34,455 nt of DNA from GCA-002840305 sp964609365 (GTDB taxonomy: Bacteria > Patescibacteriota > Patescibacteriia > Patescibacteriales > UBA12465). The stretch covers positions 1 through 34,455 of the forward strand of contig CAZSRC010000005.1 of assembly GCA_964609365.1 (NCBI GenBank). The letters run 5' to 3'. Positions 32,056 to 34,455 of the stretch are shown piece by piece (position 1 is the first letter of the stretch; every line of letters begins with the position of its first letter). A program made the translations under genes and the position numbers. The notes under the pieces were generated by a model that was given only the letters and a program-made list of their open reading frames with translations, was not told where the DNA came from and searched no databases.

Positions 32056-33342
32056 ATGAAAGTTACAAAAAAAGATTTAGGAAAATCTCAATTAGAACTT
32101 ACTGTTGAGATTAGCGTAGAGGATTTTAGCCCATATATTTCCAAGGGTGCAGAGTCTTTATCAAAAGAAATCAAGATAGAAGGATTTAGACCAGGAAAAG
32201 CTCCGGTAGATGTTTTAAAGCAAAAAGTTGGAGAAATGGCTATTTTAGAAGAGGCTGCAAAATTAATGATCAATAAACAGATTTATTCAATCTTGGAGGA
32301 TAATTTTAAAGGAGAGGATTTAGTTGGTCAACCAGAAGTTAATATCTCAAAATTAGCGCCAGGAAATCCATTAGAATACAAAATAAAAGTTAGTATTTTG
32401 CCTGAAATTACTCTTGGTGAATATAAAGGTTTTGCTTTTAAAAAGGAGGATGCAAAGGCCAGTGATGCTGAATTTTCTAAACTTCTAAATGACTTAAGAG
32501 AAATGAGAGCAAGTGAAAAAATATCAGAGGAGCCTATTAAAGATGGTGACAAAGTTATATCTTCTGTTAATTTATTTATGGCCAAAGTTCCAGTTGAGGA
32601 TGGACAAAATCCAGAATTAACTTTATTAATTGGTAAAAATTATTTTGTAGAAGGTTTTGATAAAAATTTAATCGGACTAAAAAAGGGAGATAAAAAAGAA
32701 TTTAGTTTGGTTTATCCTAGTGATCATTGGCAAAAAAATTTAGCAGGAAAAAAAGTTGATTTTAAAGTTGAAATTAAAGAAATTTATAATAGAGAAATTC
32801 CAGAAGCTAATGATGATTTAGCTCAAATGTTCAGATTTAAAAATCTAGAAGAATTAAAAGAGAATTTAACAAAAACAATTGAAGATCAAAAAAGGAGAGA
32901 ATTAGATCAAAAAATGGAAATAAAAATAATAGAAAAAATTATTGAAAATTGTAAATTTACAGACATTGCTGACGACTTAGTAAAAAACGAACTAGCAATT
33001 ATCATGAGAGAGATTGAGCAAGGTGTTTCTTCTCAGGGTGGAAAGTTTGAAGATTATTTAAAAAGTATAAATAAGAGTTACGAAGAATTGAACCTAGAAA
33101 TGATGCCTAATGCTCTAAAGAGGGTTAAGAGTGCATTGGTCTTAAAAGAAATAGCCAAAATTGAAAAGATTGAGGTTAGCGATGAAGAGACTCAAAAAGA
33201 ACTAGCCCTCTTAAAGGAAAATTACAAAAATAATCCAGAGGTTTTAAAAAATATTTCTAGTTTATCTTATAAAACGTATATAAATAATTTTATTTTAAAT
33301 CAAAAAGTTATTGATAAAGTTAAGGAATGGAATTTGCTTTAG
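32056..33342 (+). CDS. tig: Trigger factor (ribosome-associated chaperone)
   Basis: Trigger factor sits at the ribosome exit tunnel and shields nascent chains. The ribosome-binding signature GFRPGKAP lies at residues 43-50. The FKBP-like prolyl isomerase domain covers about 150-240 (KDGDKVISSVNLF; GKNYFVEGFDKNLIGLKKGD). The helical arms follow to residue 428, with FRFKNLEELKENL near 272-284. The isomerase core is divergent from the E. coli sequence, so enzymatic activity is uncertain. It is first in a four-part plus-strand group: pentad-repeat protein (9 bases on), smpB and tmRNA. ClpX or ClpP, the usual neighbours, are not here. Confidence 0.95.
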   Translation: MKVTKKDLGKSQLELTVEISVEDFSPYISKGAESLSKEIKIEGFRPGKAPVDVLKQKVGEMAILEEAAKLMINKQIYSILEDNFKGEDLVGQPEVNISKLAPGNPLEYKIKVSILPEITLGEYKGFAFKKEDAKASDAEFSKLLNDLREMRASEKISEEPIKDGDKVISSVNLFMAKVPVEDGQNPELTLLIGKNYFVEGFDKNLIGLKKGDKKEFSLVYPSDHWQKNLAGKKVDFKVEIKEIYNREIPEANDDLAQMFRFKNLEELKENLTKTIEDQKRRELDQKMEIKIIEKIIENCKFTDIADDLVKNELAIIMREIEQGVSSQGGKFEDYLKSINKSYEELNLEMMPNALKRVKSALVLKEIAKIEKIEVSDEETQKELALLKENYKNNPEVLKNISSLSYKTYINNFILNQKVIDKVKEWNLL

Positions 33343-33351
33343 TTTTTATTT

Positions 33352-33831
33352 ATGATTATTGAGCTTTTAGAAAAAAATATTTTTGGAGATGTTCCTGTTT
33401 TAATTATTTTTTTTATAATAATTGCTTCTATTATTTATTTTTTTCTTCCCAAAAATAAAATAGATAATGTTTTAAGTAAAGATAATTCTTTCAAAAAATA
33501 TGATGAGTATGGTTATGATCAGGATGGTTATGATCGAGAGGGTTTTAATATTGATGGTTTTTCCAAGAGGTCTTATCTTAAAAGGGACTATGTAAATGGT
33601 TATGATCCTGATGGTTATGATGTTTTTGGTTATAATAAAAATGGTTACGATCAAGAAGGTTTTAACTCAAAAGGTCTTGATTCTGAATTTTATAATCGAG
33701 ATGGTTATGATAAAGATGGCTTTAATAGAGCTGGTTATAATAAAGATGGTTTTAATCGAGATGCTTATGATAAGTATGGTTACGATAAAGATGGTTATGA
33801 TAAAAATGGTAATAGTTTATCCGAAATTTAA
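33352..33831 (+). CDS. Membrane-anchored protein with about 21 tandem five-residue repeats, unknown function
   Basis: A membrane helix at about residues 14-32 is followed by a short linker and a repeat domain from Tyr50 to about residue 154. The repeat consensus is [YF]-[DN]-x-[DN/E]-G, for example YDQDG, YDREG, YNKNG, FNRAG and YDKDG. About 21 units are visible; one is four residues long (YVNG) and two or three are degenerate (FSKRS, YLKRD, LDSEF). The DNA repeats with a 15-base period. The density of Asp, Asn and Gly recalls calcium-binding loops, but I know no matching family with certainty. It has no catalytic motif. It lies 9 bases after tig and 3 bases before smpB, so it is made together with translation quality-control factors. 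Confidence 0.8.
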   Translation: MIIELLEKNIFGDVPVLIIFFIIIASIIYFFLPKNKIDNVLSKDNSFKKYDEYGYDQDGYDREGFNIDGFSKRSYLKRDYVNGYDPDGYDVFGYNKNGYDQEGFNSKGLDSEFYNRDGYDKDGFNRAGYNKDGFNRDAYDKYGYDKDGYDKNGNSLSEI

Positions 33832-33834
33832 TTT

Positions 33835-34305
33835 ATGAAAATATTAGCTTTAAATAAAAAAGTTTCTTTTGATTATCATATTTTAGAGTCTTATGAGTCT
33901 GGGATCGTTTTATTTGGCCATGAAGTTAAGTCTTTAAGGAGTGGTCAGGCTAATTTAAAAGGTTCATATATTTCTTTCAAAATTAATAAAAAAAATAATC
34001 CAGAGGCATACTTAGTTAAATCATTTATACCTTTATATAAATATGCAGCAAAATCTGATGATTATAATCCAGAAAGAGAACGTAAATTATTATTAAAAAA
34101 GAAAGAATTAGACCATTTAATTGGTAAAAAGAATGAAAAGGGCTTGACAGTTGTTCCCATTAAGGTATATACTAAGAACAACTTTATTAAATTAGAAATA
34201 GCTGTTGTTAAGGGAAAAAAATCTTTTGACAAAAGAGAGGATTCTAAAAATAGAGATATAGATAAACATATTAGAACATTGACAAAGAAGAAGATTAGGG
34301 GATGA
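33835..34305 (+). CDS. smpB: SsrA-binding protein SmpB
   Basis: SmpB binds the tRNA-like part of tmRNA and brings it to ribosomes stalled without a stop codon. The start MKILALNKKVSFDYHILESY, the motif GIVLFGHEVKSLRSG, the segment ERERKLLLKKKELDHLIG, and GLTVVPIKVY followed by KGKKSFDKRE are all standard. The basic tail ends TLTKKKIRG. At 156 residues it is full length. The stop is TGA at 34303-34305, the only TGA stop among the complete genes here. The TGA and the last Gly and Arg codons lie inside the tmRNA 5' sequence GGGGATGA. It follows the pentad-repeat gene by 3 bases. Confidence 0.97.
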   Translation: MKILALNKKVSFDYHILESYESGIVLFGHEVKSLRSGQANLKGSYISFKINKKNNPEAYLVKSFIPLYKYAAKSDDYNPERERKLLLKKKELDHLIGKKNEKGLTVVPIKVYTKNNFIKLEIAVVKGKKSFDKREDSKNRDIDKHIRTLTKKKIRG

Positions 34306-34455
34306 TTTTGGCTTCGATGATGAGAATTTTTTTAAACATTCAAAGCGTGTTGAGTATTCACGTTAAAAATATTCAAAATATAAGTGTCAAAAACACAATT
34401 AAGAAGGCTGCTTTCTCATGGAAAGTTCCAGCTTTCGCTCCTGTTGTTGCTTAAT
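34298..34455 (+). ncRNA. ssrA: tmRNA (ssrA), 5' part; cut by the window edge
   Basis: tmRNA rescues stalled ribosomes and tags their products for proteolysis. The mature 5' end GGGGATGATTTTGG-TTCGA matches the conserved family start. Pseudoknot 1 can be drawn: CGTG/CACG (34346-34349 with 34359-34362), with loop GAGTATT (34352-34358) pairing AATATTC (34368-34374). The tag frame starts at about 34389, after AAGTGTC, and encodes 21 residues: it opens KNTIKKAAF and closes with VPAFAPVVA, then TAA at 34452-34454. The resume codon is a best guess. The downstream pseudoknots and the 3' half of the tRNA-like domain lie outside the window. It overlaps smpB by 8 bases. Confidence 0.93.

Noticed and set aside
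33499..33813. CRISPR-like periodicity
   Set aside because: The period is 15 bases, with no spacers, and it is explained by coding for five-residue repeats.
33472..33838. ORFs in other frames over the pentad-repeat gene
   Set aside because: They are by-products of the 15-base repeat; their predicted proteins are low-complexity Ile/Thr or Met/Ile/Val strings.
124..34305. TGA recoding as in Gracilibacteria or Absconditabacteria
   Set aside because: No recognised gene needs an in-frame TGA, tryptophan is encoded by TGG, and smpB ends normally at TGA.

Overview
The window is a very AT-rich, gene-dense segment with the gene content of a reduced-genome bacterium of the Candidate Phyla Radiation (Patescibacteria), probably a Parcubacteria-type lineage. 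That placement is inferred from gene content: a TrbC/VirB2-like pilin, a VanW protein, a lamin-tail protein, single-copy housekeeping genes, no ribosomal RNA and almost no mobile DNA. The standard code fits: no gene needs in-frame TGA. TAA dominates as stop, TAG is occasional, and TGA is used once. None of the 30 complete genes has a clear Shine-Dalgarno sequence; starts are preceded by A/T-rich DNA.

Layout. 1-50: the last codons of a probable IS30-family transposase. 124-4510 (+): dprA, topA and a glutamate-receptor-like ion channel. 4579-12397 (-): one long operon read right to left, valS, a small membrane protein, pheS, pheT, a second small membrane protein and trpS. 12398-12723: divergent control region with an exact 136-bp tandem duplication that doubles a promoter and the first codons of the next gene. 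12695-16667 (+): a degenerate DHH-family protein, tRNA-Val, tRNA-Ile(TAT), hsp20, a 46-residue ORF and a VanW protein. 16681-16856 (-): a probable structured RNA gene with a perfect-consensus promoter. 16910-19320: tsaD (-), tRNA-Glu (+) and ychF (-). 19487-22983 (+): an unknown gene, then a CsoR/CstR-type repressor with its operator, thioredoxin, a Glu/Leu-type dehydrogenase and a thioredoxin-reductase-like flavoprotein. 23051-27839 (-): a membrane-anchored thioredoxin-fold protein, a lamin-tail/OB-fold surface protein, an RluA-type pseudouridine synthase and a polysaccharide flippase. 27909-34455 (+): the pilin-like protein, nusA, a K+-independent H+-pyrophosphatase, trigger factor, a membrane protein with about 21 five-residue repeats, smpB, and the 5' half of tmRNA.

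How the genes work together. The right end joins nascent-chain folding (trigger factor) to ribosome rescue (SmpB and tmRNA). The smpB stop codon lies inside the mature 5' end of tmRNA, so releasing tmRNA should leave a stop-less smpB message, which is itself a substrate for SmpB-tmRNA. The middle carries a thiol-redox unit under a repressor that keeps two sensing cysteines but lacks the copper-site histidine, suggesting sulfur or persulfide sensing. The left half is mostly translation (three aminoacyl-tRNA synthetases) and DNA metabolism. The least explained items are the minus-strand RNA near 16.7 kb, the channel without a signal peptide, the pentad-repeat protein and the DHH pseudoenzyme.
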